Below, piece by piece: positions 48,283 to 59,583 of a stretch of DNA of 64,000 nucleotides (its first letter is position 1; each line of letters opens with the position of its first letter). The stretch spans positions 124,001 through 188,000 of the forward strand of contig JAHENC010000020.1 in NCBI GenBank assembly GCA_024643365.1, in the 5' to 3' direction. Below the pieces are notes generated by a model. That model was not told the DNA's origin. It saw only the letters and a list, made by a program, of their open reading frames with translations, and did no database searches. The stretch is from Crocinitomicaceae bacterium. GTDB taxonomy: Bacteria; Bacteroidota; Bacteroidia; Flavobacteriales_D; Crocinitomicaceae. Position numbers and translations under genes: made by a program.

Positions 48283-49728
48283 ATGGAATCGAAAGATGGC
48301 TATGAAAAAGAGCTTCACTCGCACATTGAGCAGGAGCGCGCAGCGGTAACGTTGCAAAGTAAGGTCGGCGAATTATTGTACGACAAAGGAATTGAATTGG
48401 TGTTATTCCGTAATCACTTGACGGATGTAACTATTTCTGAAATTCTTAATCTACATGAGTACGCTAAGAAAGTAGTGAATAAACCCATTGATGTGTTTAC
48501 CACTTCTGAGTTAGCAGTTGCGTTAATGACGATGGAAGTAACCGCATCCAAATTGGATATCGGGAAACTTGCAAGTGAATGGTTAGCTGAAAAAGCAAAC
48601 TATTCATCCAAAGCAGAATTCTTGTCTGACAAACTTGGTAAACTTCCAGTACAACAAACAATCGAGCCGCGTGATGTTGTTTTATACGGATTTGGACGTA
48701 TTGGACGTTTAGCAGCAAGAGAGTTAATCAAACAAGCTGGAAAAGGACAACAATTGCGCTTAAGAGCAATCGTGACACGTGGATCAAGTGATGCAGACAT
48801 CATCAAACGTGCTTCGTTGTTACGAAATGACTCCGTTCATGGCGCGTTCAAAGGAACCGTTCTTGAAGATTTAGCAAACAAAAGCCTAGTAATCAACGGA
48901 CAAATCGTTCATATGATTGATGCATCGAATCCAGAGGATATCGACTATACACAGTTTGGAATCAACAACGCCTTGATCATCGACAACACAGGTGTTTTCA
49001 CCAACCGTGAACAATTGTCTCGTCACCTACAAGCGAAAGGTGTTTCAAAAGTATTATTGACAGCACCAGGAAAAGAAGTACCAAACATCGTTTACGGAAT
49101 CAACCAAGGAACTTTGGATATTGAAAATGAAAACATTTTCTCTGCAGCTTCTTGTACAACGAATGCCATCTCCCCTATTTTAAAGGTGGTGAACGATAAA
49201 TTTGGCGTAGTAAAAGGACACATCGAAACGGTTCATGCTTATACAAATGACCAAAACTTATTGGACAACATGCACAAAAAAGTGCGTCGTGGACGTTCAG
49301 CAGCGATTAACATGGTTATCACATCTACAGGTGCTGGAAGTGCTGTAACGAAAGTAATTCCAGACTTAAAAGACAAATTAACTGCCAATGCAGTGCGTGT
49401 ACCAACTCCAAATGGATCTTTGGCAATCTTGAGTCTAGAATTAGGAAAAGGAACAACTGTTGAGGATGTGAATGCAGCGATTAAAGATGCAGCATTGAAT
49501 GGCGAATTAGTCAATCAAATCCATTATTCATTCGATCCTGAATTGGTATCTAGTGACATCATCGGAAATACTTGTTGTTCCGTGTTTGACTCCAATGCAA
49601 CCATTGCATCTATTGACGGAAAAAACGTGGTATTGTATGCATGGTACGACAACGAATTCGGTTATACAAAGCAAGTGATTCGACTAGCGAAATACATTTC
49701 GAAAGTTCGAAGAGCGATGTATTATTAA
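48283..49728 (+). CDS. gap: Glyceraldehyde-3-phosphate dehydrogenase with ~125-aa N-terminal extension
   Basis: VVLYGFGRIGRLAARELI; catalytic SAASCTTNAISPILKVV; WYDNEFGYTKQVIRL; start set to MESKDGYEKE. Confidence 0.93.
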   Translation: MESKDGYEKELHSHIEQERAAVTLQSKVGELLYDKGIELVLFRNHLTDVTISEILNLHEYAKKVVNKPIDVFTTSELAVALMTMEVTASKLDIGKLASEWLAEKANYSSKAEFLSDKLGKLPVQQTIEPRDVVLYGFGRIGRLAARELIKQAGKGQQLRLRAIVTRGSSDADIIKRASLLRNDSVHGAFKGTVLEDLANKSLVINGQIVHMIDASNPEDIDYTQFGINNALIIDNTGVFTNREQLSRHLQAKGVSKVLLTAPGKEVPNIVYGINQGTLDIENENIFSAASCTTNAISPILKVVNDKFGVVKGHIETVHAYTNDQNLLDNMHKKVRRGRSAAINMVITSTGAGSAVTKVIPDLKDKLTANAVRVPTPNGSLAILSLELGKGTTVEDVNAAIKDAALNGELVNQIHYSFDPELVSSDIIGNTCCSVFDSNATIASIDGKNVVLYAWYDNEFGYTKQVIRLAKYISKVRRAMYY

Positions 49729-49731
49729 TTG

Positions 49732-49759
49732 AAAGCCTCCTCCGGGAGGCTTTTTTTTT
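49732..49759 (+). terminator. Rho-independent terminator after gap
   Basis: AAAGCCTCC-tccg-GGAGGCTTT then T-run. Confidence 0.9.
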
Positions 49760-49823
49760 GACTTTTTTTCAAACTTTAGTTAGAAGAAGGATGGAATCAA
49801 GTCAAAACAATTATTTTTGAGAC

Positions 49824-50513
49824 ATGAATCAAAAAAGAATCACCATCGCCATTGACGGATTTTCAGCATGTGGAAAGAGCACTCTTGCGAAGGACCTAGC
49901 AAAACAACTTGGCTATGTGTTTATTGATTCTGGCGCCATGTACCGTGCAGCTGCACTCTACTGTTTGAAACATCAGTTGATTCAAGATGGTAAATTAGAT
50001 AAAGTAGGAATTGACACGCAATTGTCGCAGATGGACATTCACTTTGTAGCAGTTGATGCTGAATCCCACATTTTTTTAAACGGACAAGATGTCTCGAATG
50101 AAATCCGAGAACCGAAAGTAGCCGAGATTGTTTCGATTGTAGCGGCCTACAAACCGATCCGCGAAAAATTAGTGGAAGCACAACAAAAAATGGGCGTGCT
50201 AGGTGGAATTGTTATGGATGGTCGTGATATTGGTTCTGTCGTGTTCCCTACTGCTGAATTGAAGTTATTTGTCACTGCGGATCCAGAAATACGTGTTCAG
50301 CGTAGACTAGCAGAAATGCAGTCCAAAGGAATTAAGATGTCTGTAGAAGAAGTACGTCAGAATTTGGCCGAACGCGATCACTTAGATTCAACACGAGAGG
50401 AAAGTCCATTGATCCAAGTTGCAGATGCACTTGTATTAGACAATTCTCAACTCTCAAAAGAAGAACAGTTAGATTGGGTTTTGGCTAAAGCGAATTTACT
50501 CGTAACCAATTAA
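49824..50513 (+). CDS. cmk: Cytidylate kinase
   Basis: ITIAIDGFSACGKSTLAKDLAKQLGYVFIDSGAMYRA; VMDGRDIGSVVFP. Confidence 0.96.
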   Translation: MNQKRITIAIDGFSACGKSTLAKDLAKQLGYVFIDSGAMYRAAALYCLKHQLIQDGKLDKVGIDTQLSQMDIHFVAVDAESHIFLNGQDVSNEIREPKVAEIVSIVAAYKPIREKLVEAQQKMGVLGGIVMDGRDIGSVVFPTAELKLFVTADPEIRVQRRLAEMQSKGIKMSVEEVRQNLAERDHLDSTREESPLIQVADALVLDNSQLSKEEQLDWVLAKANLLVTN

Positions 50514-51641
50514 CGCAAACACTGAAAAGGACGACAACCAGTGGTCAATGTCGTAATTTCCTTTCCCTATACTTTCTTGTGCGTAGTCCCACATATCATT
50601 CATAGCTTTCACCCACTCTTTTTTAGTGGCTTCATCTAAAGTTCCTTCCGGCATTGTTTTTAACATTCCGTTCAGACACCAAATGCGGTTCAAATGATAC
50701 CCATCCCAATGAGATTCGTAGCCATCATGTTTTGCTGAACGTTTGATTTGCAACGGGATTTTTACGCGTTCTGCCACAAATAAATCTGGACAATAACTCT
50801 TACTCCATTTAACAAAATTCTTCGGTGACATGATTTTGCGCATTAAATCGGCGACTAATAAACTTGCAGACATAAAATCATACTCGTACGGTTCTTTTTC
50901 AATCGCTACATTTTCGATTTTCCCGTAATATTTCATAGCTGCAGACGCAACAACTTTCTTCAATTTTTTATCACCAAAAGCTATCGCGTAATCATACGCA
51001 AAGGACAAGCCCATTGCTGGACTATCATGACTTCCTGATAATTCAACATCGTCCACTTGTTTCCATACAACAGAATGAACATATGCAATATAATTTGATA
51101 ACGGCATTAAGTTTTTCAACCATACTTTCGCTTCTTGATCATCCCAAGAATTTAATTCATCGGCTACTTTTAGCACCCAAGATTGTCCATAAGGAAATTC
51201 AAAAAGTCCCTTTTCATGCGTGCGCACATACGCCAATTCTTTCTGGATGTTTTCCGAAGTAAAACTTTCTTTTAAACGTTGACGTAACTCAGCTGCCTCA
51301 GGGATATTTGGGTGAAGCTTCAAGATTTTGATCATGCACCAATGGTTATGAACGGCACTGTGCCAGTCGAAGCAACCATAAAACGAAGGCCACACATCGC
51401 GTGGACCATCCGTGTCGCCTTTCTTACGAAGTGCTTTGAAATAGTAATGCGGACTTGATTTCGATGCACAATCCAAAGACAATTTTGCAAAATACGAAGC
51501 ACCTTCATCGGAAAGCGTGTAGCGTCCATCTGGCAAGTTCGTCACTAGCTTATTGTTCCCCGTATTTAAAATCAAACCTGAGGACTCTTGACCGAAGGAA
51601 CTAAATCCAATGAGTAAAAATGCGATAAAAAGGTACTTCAT
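50496..51641 (-). CDS. Secreted DUF2891-like protein
   Basis: Signal peptide MKYLFIAFLLIGFSSFGQ; WPSFYGCFDWHSAVHNHWCM; AYDYAIAFGDKKL. Confidence 0.75.
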   Translation of the reverse strand: MKYLFIAFLLIGFSSFGQESSGLILNTGNNKLVTNLPDGRYTLSDEGASYFAKLSLDCASKSSPHYYFKALRKKGDTDGPRDVWPSFYGCFDWHSAVHNHWCMIKILKLHPNIPEAAELRQRLKESFTSENIQKELAYVRTHEKGLFEFPYGQSWVLKVADELNSWDDQEAKVWLKNLMPLSNYIAYVHSVVWKQVDDVELSGSHDSPAMGLSFAYDYAIAFGDKKLKKVVASAAMKYYGKIENVAIEKEPYEYDFMSASLLVADLMRKIMSPKNFVKWSKSYCPDLFVAERVKIPLQIKRSAKHDGYESHWDGYHLNRIWCLNGMLKTMPEGTLDEATKKEWVKAMNDMWDYAQESIGKGNYDIDHWLSSFSVFALIGYE

Positions 51642-51659
51642 AAAGATCATTTAAGTCAA

Positions 51660-52994
51660 TTAGTTTGTTGGTGCCTTGAATCCATTTTTCATAATGGCCA
51701 CGGATTCTTTTCCAATTCCAACAATGGAAATAATGTTCAATGGGAATTCTAAAAGTACGTGAGAGAAACTCAAGAAGAACAACAAACTCAATCCCAAAGA
51801 ATAATCGTATGCATAGAACACACTGGCAACGACCCAAAGTAAAATTACTGCGGCAAAGCGCAATTTTGGTACTTGGTGCCAACGAATGATTTCTGTTTTA
51901 CTGAACCAGTTCAAATAGTGATATAAATATGCAAAGGCGATGAAGCGCATCAACATGATTCCAATCGTTGAATTGTAGACAATGGAAGCATATTTCTCCA
52001 AAGAGAATCCCGTAAACAACTTCGCAGGAATCGGCTTCATTTGATATTCATCTAACATACCCTCTTTCGCGAACAATTGTAAAATATTGTCCACTTGGAA
52101 ATTCGGATTTAAGGGCTGTTTATTAATCAAATAAGCCTTGTTTGGAATTTTAGAAAGGCTGTCCACCAATCCATTTAAGTTTTCTTTTGTAATGAAGTTG
52201 TATTGTGCATTCGCTTCTTTAAAATCCTTTTTCTTCACGAAGGAAACAAAGTCCGAATTCGTGTAAACTGGATCGTTAATCAGATTAAAATGATCCATGA
52301 TACTGATGTTCGTTGCGTAGAATCCATCTCCTTTCGCATAGTGCGCGTTTCTTCCAAACTCGGAAACAGGCGCTTTTGGATCGACTGGAAGTGCAAAAAC
52401 CAAAAGTAAAGGCACGGTCACGAATCCAACCATCTGCCACATTCCGGAAACACTTCTTGTTTTCAGGGAACCGAACAACATGAAGAGTCCTGTAAATAAA
52501 TACACGTGAATTAAGGTTGGAACCAAGGATGTTAAAGCGAACACCGTCGTACTTTCTGAATTGGCTATTGAATTATCTGGACTCAACCATCCGGATACAA
52601 AGACAAATAAGAATAAAATGGCAATGATTTTCACGAACAGATTTTTAACCAAGGCGAAAAGAATTGCACTAAACAAGGCGAAAACCAAGAGTTTATCGAA
52701 GAGATTCATTTTCACGAAGTAGTCATACACTTCGACACTTACACCAAAATCTTTCGCGAAAGCAGCATAAGACAATAGGATTCCAACCAACAATAAAACC
52801 ACGAAATCGTATTTACCTTTCGCATAATAATTACGATCGTGCAACCAACTGATTTCCGTCAAGTAATGTAGGGGTCCTAGGTAGGCATATGCCAATAAGA
52901 ATGTTTCAAACGGATAAAAGTATGCAAGTACTGCTGTAATAAGCATTAATCCAATGTTGGCGTAGTTGATTTTGTCTTCTCTTAATGCATTCAT
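51660..52994 (-). CDS. Uncharacterised polytopic membrane protein
   Basis: 444 aa with many hydrophobic segments and a central soluble stretch (~aa 210-310); no family recognised. Confidence 0.75.
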   Translation of the reverse strand: MNALREDKINYANIGLMLITAVLAYFYPFETFLLAYAYLGPLHYLTEISWLHDRNYYAKGKYDFVVLLLVGILLSYAAFAKDFGVSVEVYDYFVKMNLFDKLLVFALFSAILFALVKNLFVKIIAILFLFVFVSGWLSPDNSIANSESTTVFALTSLVPTLIHVYLFTGLFMLFGSLKTRSVSGMWQMVGFVTVPLLLVFALPVDPKAPVSEFGRNAHYAKGDGFYATNISIMDHFNLINDPVYTNSDFVSFVKKKDFKEANAQYNFITKENLNGLVDSLSKIPNKAYLINKQPLNPNFQVDNILQLFAKEGMLDEYQMKPIPAKLFTGFSLEKYASIVYNSTIGIMLMRFIAFAYLYHYLNWFSKTEIIRWHQVPKLRFAAVILLWVVASVFYAYDYSLGLSLLFFLSFSHVLLEFPLNIISIVGIGKESVAIMKNGFKAPTN

Positions 52995-53035
52995 GATTGT
53001 GGATTTTATCTAACAAATTTAACGAAAATAATGGC

Positions 53036-53068
53036 TAAAAAAAAGCCACCGAAACTTTCGATGGCTAT
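53036..53068 (-). terminator. Rho-independent terminator after parC
   Basis: Minus strand TAGCCATCGAAAGTTTCGGTGGCTTTTTTTT. Confidence 0.8.
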
Positions 53069-53079
53069 ATGGAATGAAT

Positions 53080-55773
53080 CTAAAATAATTTAATCTGATC
53101 CTCGTTATCTTCCTCTTCTTTTTTGGTCAAATCCCATTCCATGCTTGGAATTGGACCCGCTTCGTCTTCTTCCATGATTTCTACCTCGTCGTCACTGGTT
53201 GACTCTGCCGGTTTTTGATCTGGCCAAGGTTCTGGACTTTCATCGATGGGATGCGTCAAGATGATTTCTTTGACTTTCAATTTCGTCATTTGATTCCCTT
53301 GCGCTTTCATTCCTTTGATATCAATCAAATCTGCGAGGTTCACAACGTTGTCCGGAAGGTTCTTCGTTTCCTTCAGTAATTTGTTGTAGACAATCTTCGC
53401 CTCTGGACGATAAGCTGTCGAAACAATATCCATATAGGAACCTGTGGACTCACTGATGAACGAAACACGTTTATCTGAAAGGACTTCGCAAATGAAGCGT
53501 TTCACGTAATGCAATTCTTTCTCTGCGTCAAAATATACAGTTGAGATTGGTCGATCCTGAATCCATTTCTCGATATGAACCATGTCCTCGTCGAAATGCG
53601 TCGCTAAATCAAACGAACTCAAACGGTACTCTCCATTTCGATACAAAGTCAAAATACGGTCGTCTCCTTTGAAGGAACCCAGGAACTTCCCTCTCCCCTC
53701 GTCATTGAGTCGTCCAACAATGCCATCGTACCAAATCTTACGTGCTGCCAAGGTGGACCCACCTACTTCTTTTTGCACGATTTTCTGGATAATTTCCTTC
53801 GTTACTCGATTTCCAGCTGAATTTCTTCCTTTGATCAGTAATTCACCTAAATCGACATCGAAACGCAAACGTTTTAAATGCGGTCTTGGACGCAATAAAA
53901 CTGTAATTACCTCGCGTTCCCCATTTGGATGTACGGAGAAATAGAGCATCTTCGATCCTTTTGCCCCTTTGGTTAAATCGTATTCTGAATCACGTGTAAT
54001 GGAATTCACGTAGAAACGTTTCATCATGGTAGCACCACCAATTCCATCTTGATAAAACAAGTGATAAATGGTCCGCGTGTCTCCTTTTTTCCAAACACTG
54101 GCAAAAATCAAGTCCTTACCAACAAATTTCTTATCGGAAACTTTGGTTACCATCATTTTACCGGATGCGAAGAAACAAATGATGTCGTCGATTTCTGAAC
54201 AATCACCAATTGGTTCGTTTTTCTTTAATCCGTAACCGATGAATCCTTCCTCGTAATCGACGTACAATTTACGGTTAGCAATGATTACTTTCGTCGCGCT
54301 AATGTTATCAAATACTTTGATTTCCGTTTTACGCTCTTTTCCAGTACCAAAACGTTTCTTTAAATCCTTGTAATAATCGATAGCATATTCCACCAAGTTA
54401 TTCAAATGCGCTTTCACCACTTGAATTTCCTCTTCGATTTTCAATAAAGCATCATCCGCTTTCGTTGAGTCGAATCGCGTGATTCGAATCATCGGGATTT
54501 GCGTCAATTTGTGTAAATCCTCATCCTCTATCGCACGAATCAACTGTTTTTTGAAAGGCTCGAAACGTTTGTACAAATACTCGTACAAGGCCTCACGATC
54601 GCTGTAGTGCTTAAAGTCAATGTACATCTCGTTGTTAATAAACAACTTCTCCAATGTAGAGAAATGCCATTGACGCTCCAACTCGTCCAAACGTATTTGC
54701 AACTCGAGTTTCAACAAGCGAACGGTATTGTCCGTATTGATTTTCAGGATTTCCGTTACGCCTAAAAAACGTGGCTTATCTCCATCGATAATCGAGGAGT
54801 TTGGTGCCATCGACACCTCGCAATCCGTGAATGCGTAAAGTGCGTCAATCGTTTTATCTGGAGAAACTCCAGGAAATAAATGCACGATGATTTCCGCCTC
54901 CGAGGACGTATTATCTTCGATTTTCTTAATCTTGATTTTTCCTTTGTCGTTAGCTTTGATTACGGACTCAATCAATGACCCAGTCGTTGTTCCAAATGGG
55001 ATTTCGTGGATCGTCAAAGTTTTGTTATCGACCTTTTTAATCTTCGCACGAACGCGCACACGTCCACCGCGCAACCCATCGTTGTAGCCAGTAAAATCAG
55101 CCATTCCACCATTAGGGAAATCGGGAAGTAACTCCACTTTCTTTCCACGTAGATGGTTGATCGACTGTTCAATTAATTCAATAAAGTTGTGTGGTAAGAA
55201 CTTACAAGCCATTCCCACGGCGATTCCTTCCGCTCCCTGCGCTAACAAAAGCGGGAATTTCATTGGAAGTTGCTCCGGCTCTTTGTTTCGCCCATCGTAA
55301 CTCAACAACCAATTCGTCGTTTTTGGATTAAAAGCTACATGCAAGGCAAACTTGGATAAACGTGCCTCAATGTAACGTGGAGCGGCTGCTCCATCGCCTG
55401 TTAAGGTATTTCCCCAGTTTCCTTGACAATCAATCAATAAGTCTTTTTGTCCAAGTTGCACCAACGCATCACCAATCGAAGCATCCCCATGTGGGTGATA
55501 TTTCATCGTGTTTCCGATAATGTTCGCAACTTTATTGTAGCGCCCATCTTCTAACTCTCTCATGGAGTGGAGGATGCGTCGTTGAACAGGTTTTAGACCA
55601 TCGTTCAATGCCGGAACGGCTCTTTCCAGAATTACGTAACTGGCATAATCCAAGAACCAATTTTGATAAAGTCCACCAACGGGAATGATTTTCTCATCCA
55701 CCTGTTTGTTTTCAAATGGATTGTGTTCATCTCCCAAGGATGGATTCAAGTCTTCTATTTCGTCTTCCGCCAT
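53080..55773 (-). CDS. parC: DNA topoisomerase IV subunit A
   Basis: FLDYASYVILERAVPALNDGLKPVQRRILHSM; NIIGNTMKYHPHGDASIGDALV; GNTLTGDGAAAPRYIEARLS. Confidence 0.94.
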   Translation of the reverse strand: MAEDEIEDLNPSLGDEHNPFENKQVDEKIIPVGGLYQNWFLDYASYVILERAVPALNDGLKPVQRRILHSMRELEDGRYNKVANIIGNTMKYHPHGDASIGDALVQLGQKDLLIDCQGNWGNTLTGDGAAAPRYIEARLSKFALHVAFNPKTTNWLLSYDGRNKEPEQLPMKFPLLLAQGAEGIAVGMACKFLPHNFIELIEQSINHLRGKKVELLPDFPNGGMADFTGYNDGLRGGRVRVRAKIKKVDNKTLTIHEIPFGTTTGSLIESVIKANDKGKIKIKKIEDNTSSEAEIIVHLFPGVSPDKTIDALYAFTDCEVSMAPNSSIIDGDKPRFLGVTEILKINTDNTVRLLKLELQIRLDELERQWHFSTLEKLFINNEMYIDFKHYSDREALYEYLYKRFEPFKKQLIRAIEDEDLHKLTQIPMIRITRFDSTKADDALLKIEEEIQVVKAHLNNLVEYAIDYYKDLKKRFGTGKERKTEIKVFDNISATKVIIANRKLYVDYEEGFIGYGLKKNEPIGDCSEIDDIICFFASGKMMVTKVSDKKFVGKDLIFASVWKKGDTRTIYHLFYQDGIGGATMMKRFYVNSITRDSEYDLTKGAKGSKMLYFSVHPNGEREVITVLLRPRPHLKRLRFDVDLGELLIKGRNSAGNRVTKEIIQKIVQKEVGGSTLAARKIWYDGIVGRLNDEGRGKFLGSFKGDDRILTLYRNGEYRLSSFDLATHFDEDMVHIEKWIQDRPISTVYFDAEKELHYVKRFICEVLSDKRVSFISESTGSYMDIVSTAYRPEAKIVYNKLLKETKNLPDNVVNLADLIDIKGMKAQGNQMTKLKVKEIILTHPIDESPEPWPDQKPAESTSDDEVEIMEEDEAGPIPSMEWDLTKKEEEDNEDQIKLF

Positions 55774-55776
55774 GAT

Positions 55777-57663
55777 TTAGGATGCAATTTCAATTTCATT
55801 TGTACTAAGTTCCGATTTCCCTTGATCTACCACATCCTTCTCAACGCGCAGATTATCTATGATAAACTCTTGACGTTCTTGGGTGTTTTTACCCATGAAA
55901 TAGGACAGAATCGAATCAATGGAATTGTCTTTTGTCAAAAGGACAGGTTCCAAACGAATGTCCTCACCAATAAAGTGGATAAACTCATCTGGTGAAATCT
56001 CTCCGAGTCCTTTAAATCGGGTGATCTCTGCACCTTTGCCAATCTCTTCGATGGCATTTCGGCGTTCTTCGTCAGAATAACAGTAAATCGTTTTCTTTTT
56101 ATTGCGGACACGGAACAATGGTGTCTGCAAGACATACACGTGGTTGCGCTTCACCAAATCTGGAAAGAACTGAAGGAAAAACGTCAACAACAACATGCGA
56201 ATGTGCATTCCGTCGACATCGGCATCGGTCGCAATAACGATTTTATTGTAGCGCAAATTATCCATGTCGTCTTCAATGTCCAAAGCCGCTTGAATCAGGT
56301 TAAATTCCTCATTCTCATACACAACTTTTTTGGTCAAACCATAACAGTTCAATGGTTTACCACGCAACGAAAACACAGCTTGTGTACTCACATCTCTTGA
56401 CTTAGTTATCGACCCACTCGCTGAATCTCCCTCTGTAATAAAGAGTGTGGTTTCTTCGCGTTTTTCGTCCTTCAAGTCTGTCAAATGCGTTCGACAATCG
56501 CGTAATTTCTTGTTATGTAAATTCGCTTTTTTTGAACGGTCGCGTGCAATTTTACGAATTCCAGCTAATTCCTTGCGTTCACGCTCGGACTGCTTGATTT
56601 TCTTTTCGATTGTTTCCGCCACATCCGGATTTCGGTGCAGGTAATTATCGAGTTTATCTTTTAAAAAGTCATTGATGAACGCACGCATCGATTTCCCACC
56701 TGGTTCGATTTCTTGCGATCCAAGTTTCGTTTTCGTTTGTGATTCAAAGACCGGTTCTATTACTTTCACCGCGATCGCTGCCACAATGGACTGACGAATA
56801 TCCGATGCTTCGTAGTTTTTATTGTAAAAATCACGAATGACCTTAGCTACGGATTCACGGAAAGCACTTTGATGTGTTCCACCTTGTGTGGTATGTTGTC
56901 CGTTAACGAAAGAGTAATAATCCTCACCATAAGTTCTACCGTGAGTGAATGCTACCTCGATGTCTTCATCTTCCAAGTGGATGATTGGGTAAAGTGGATC
57001 TCCATCCATGTTGTTTTCCAACAAGTCTTTTAGTCCATCTTTGGATTGGAATTTCTCCCCATTGTAATACATGGCTAATCCACGATTCAAATAGCAATAA
57101 TTCCACATCATTTTATCTAAATACGCTGTTTTAAAAGCATATTTCTTGAAAATCGTTTCATCCGGAATGAATTCAACGTATGTTCCATTTACTTCATCAG
57201 TTTTCTCAATTGGATGTTGTTTTACGAGTTCACCTTTGGAAAATTCAGCGGCCACCTTCTCTCCTTCACGAACAGAATAGACCATGAAATGAGATGAGAG
57301 CGCGTTTACAGCCTTTGTTCCGACCCCGTTTAATCCAACCGATTTCTTAAACGCTTTGGAGTCGTACTTTCCTCCGGTATTCATTTTGGAAACCACTTCC
57401 ACCACTTTACCGAGTGGAATCCCTCGTCCATAATCGCGGACAGAAACTTTTCCATCCTTAATTTTAATATCGACGCGTTTTCCATTCCCCATAACGAACT
57501 CATCGATACAGTTATCCACGACTTCTTTGACAAGAATATAGATTCCGTCATCAGCTGCTGCACCATCACCTAATTTCCCGATGTACATTCCGGGACGAAG
57601 ACGAATGTGTTCCTTCCAATCGAGGGAACGTATGTTGTCTTCCGTATATTGATTTTCTGCCAT
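55777..57663 (-). CDS. parE: DNA topoisomerase IV subunit B
   Basis: [67 protein letters not shown]. Confidence 0.94.
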   Translation of the reverse strand: MAENQYTEDNIRSLDWKEHIRLRPGMYIGKLGDGAAADDGIYILVKEVVDNCIDEFVMGNGKRVDIKIKDGKVSVRDYGRGIPLGKVVEVVSKMNTGGKYDSKAFKKSVGLNGVGTKAVNALSSHFMVYSVREGEKVAAEFSKGELVKQHPIEKTDEVNGTYVEFIPDETIFKKYAFKTAYLDKMMWNYCYLNRGLAMYYNGEKFQSKDGLKDLLENNMDGDPLYPIIHLEDEDIEVAFTHGRTYGEDYYSFVNGQHTTQGGTHQSAFRESVAKVIRDFYNKNYEASDIRQSIVAAIAVKVIEPVFESQTKTKLGSQEIEPGGKSMRAFINDFLKDKLDNYLHRNPDVAETIEKKIKQSERERKELAGIRKIARDRSKKANLHNKKLRDCRTHLTDLKDEKREETTLFITEGDSASGSITKSRDVSTQAVFSLRGKPLNCYGLTKKVVYENEEFNLIQAALDIEDDMDNLRYNKIVIATDADVDGMHIRMLLLTFFLQFFPDLVKRNHVYVLQTPLFRVRNKKKTIYCYSDEERRNAIEEIGKGAEITRFKGLGEISPDEFIHFIGEDIRLEPVLLTKDNSIDSILSYFMGKNTQERQEFIIDNLRVEKDVVDQGKSELSTNEIEIAS

Positions 57664-57896
57664 TTCGATTTTTGTGGTTTTCCGAATAACAAAAATAACT
57701 TTTAGAAGGACTGAAAACACAACGAAAGATGCTTTTTTATGAACGAATTTCAGTTGATAAAGGCCTTTATTTCAAGAACTAAGTCAAAAACATTCAAAAG
57801 TTCACGGAGCACCATTGAATTTCGAAGGAAATTCAACCGAAACAATTGTGATTTCCACTCAAAATCCTATCTTTGCCTCCAAATTTGAATTGAACC

Positions 57897-58463
57897 ATGG
57901 CTAATACTTCCGACATCCGAAATGGATTGTGCATCCGTCACAATGATAAACTTTATCAAATTATCGAATTTCAACACGTTAAACCCGGAAAAGGACCTGC
58001 ATTTGTGCGCACGAAAATGCGTCAAATCGAGTCTGGTAAGGTGCTTGACAATACGTTTTCTGCTGGACACAAAATTGACCCGGTACGAATTGAAAACCGC
58101 GAATACCAATACTTGTACCAAGAGGCTGAATCCTATGTATTCATGAACAATGAAACGTTTGAGCAAGTTAATATTCCGTTAAAAATGGTTGAAAAGCCAG
58201 GATTCCTACAAGAAGGGATGACGGTAAATATCCTTTTTCACGCAGAAGAAGAAATGCCACTCGTGGTTGAACTTCCAATGTACATCATTTCTGAAGTTAC
58301 CTATACTGAACCAGGAGTGAAAGGAGATACCGCAACAAACTCGATGAAACCGGCAACAATTGCTACTGGAGCAGAAGTAAAAGTTCCTTTGTTCATTGAC
58401 AATGGTGAGGTGATTAAAATTGACACGCGCACTGGTATCTATGTGGAGCGCATCAAAAAATAA
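57897..58463 (+). CDS. efp: Translation elongation factor P
   Basis: SDIRNGLCIRHNDKLYQIIEFQHVKPGKGPAFVRTKMRQIESG. Confidence 0.97.
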   Translation: MANTSDIRNGLCIRHNDKLYQIIEFQHVKPGKGPAFVRTKMRQIESGKVLDNTFSAGHKIDPVRIENREYQYLYQEAESYVFMNNETFEQVNIPLKMVEKPGFLQEGMTVNILFHAEEEMPLVVELPMYIISEVTYTEPGVKGDTATNSMKPATIATGAEVKVPLFIDNGEVIKIDTRTGIYVERIKK

Positions 58464-58500
58464 TTGAAATTTATCTACTGAAAAACGTTAATACCAAACC

Positions 58501-59583
58501 ATGAGAAATACAGCACTTACTCAAAAACACATCGATCTCGGAGCGAAAATGGTTCCATTTGCAGGATACAACATGCCTGTTCAATACGAAGGTGTAAATG
58601 CGGAACATGAAACTGTCCGCAATGCAGTGGGTGTTTTTGATGTTTCTCACATGGGAGAGTTTGTTTTACGTGGACCAAATGCATTAGCATTAATTCAAAA
58701 GTTTGCTTCCAACGATGCTTCTGTATTGTTTGATGGAAAAGCACAATATTCTTGCATGCCAAATGGCAAAGGTGGAATTGTGGATGACTTAATCATTTAC
58801 CGCGTGAATGCGGAAGAATATTTCATCGTAGTGAATGCCTCCAATATTGAAAAAGACTGGAATTGGATTTCTTCCTTGAACGACTTAGGTGTTGAAATGG
58901 AAAATCTTTCCGATCAATACAGTTTATTAGCGATCCAAGGTCCAAAAGCCGCGGAAGCAATGCAATCTTTAACAGACATCGATTTGTCAAACATGACCTA
59001 TTACACGTTCCAACATGGGACATTTGCTGGAATTGAGAACATGATGATTTCTGCAACAGGTTATACTGGTTCAGGTGGATTTGAAGTCTATGTAAAAAAC
59101 GAAGATGCCAACAAATTATGGGATGCTGTTTTTGCTGCTGGAGCTGATTTTGGTATCAAACCAATTGGTCTTGCTGCACGTGATACATTACGTTTAGAAA
59201 TGGGCTTCTGTTTGTACGGAAACGACATCGATGATACGACTTCCCCGTTAGAAGCAGGTTTAGGATGGATTACGAAATTCACGAAGGATTTCACGGATTC
59301 TGAATTCCTTGCGAAGCAAAAAGAGGCAGGTGTTACACGTAAATTAGTCGCTTTCGAAATGATTGACCGTGGAATCCCTCGTCACGACTACCCAATTTTG
59401 GATGCAGCTGGAAAAGTTATCGGAAAAGTTACTTCTGGAACAATGTCTCCAAGTATGAAGTTAGGAATTGGGCTTGGCTATGTAACGGTTGAGAATAGTA
59501 AATTGGAGAGTGAAATCTTCATTGAAATCCGTGAAAAAGGCATCAAAGCACAAGTGGTAAAATTACCTTTCTACAAAGCGTAA
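58501..59583 (+). CDS. gcvT: Glycine cleavage system aminomethyltransferase (T protein)
   Basis: [51 protein letters not shown]. Confidence 0.96.
   Translation: MRNTALTQKHIDLGAKMVPFAGYNMPVQYEGVNAEHETVRNAVGVFDVSHMGEFVLRGPNALALIQKFASNDASVLFDGKAQYSCMPNGKGGIVDDLIIYRVNAEEYFIVVNASNIEKDWNWISSLNDLGVEMENLSDQYSLLAIQGPKAAEAMQSLTDIDLSNMTYYTFQHGTFAGIENMMISATGYTGSGGFEVYVKNEDANKLWDAVFAAGADFGIKPIGLAARDTLRLEMGFCLYGNDIDDTTSPLEAGLGWITKFTKDFTDSEFLAKQKEAGVTRKLVAFEMIDRGIPRHDYPILDAAGKVIGKVTSGTMSPSMKLGIGLGYVTVENSKLESEIFIEIREKGIKAQVVKLPFYKA

Noticed and set aside
58464-58500. Glycine riboswitch upstream of gcvT
   Set aside because: Only 37 nt between efp and gcvT, too short for the aptamer.
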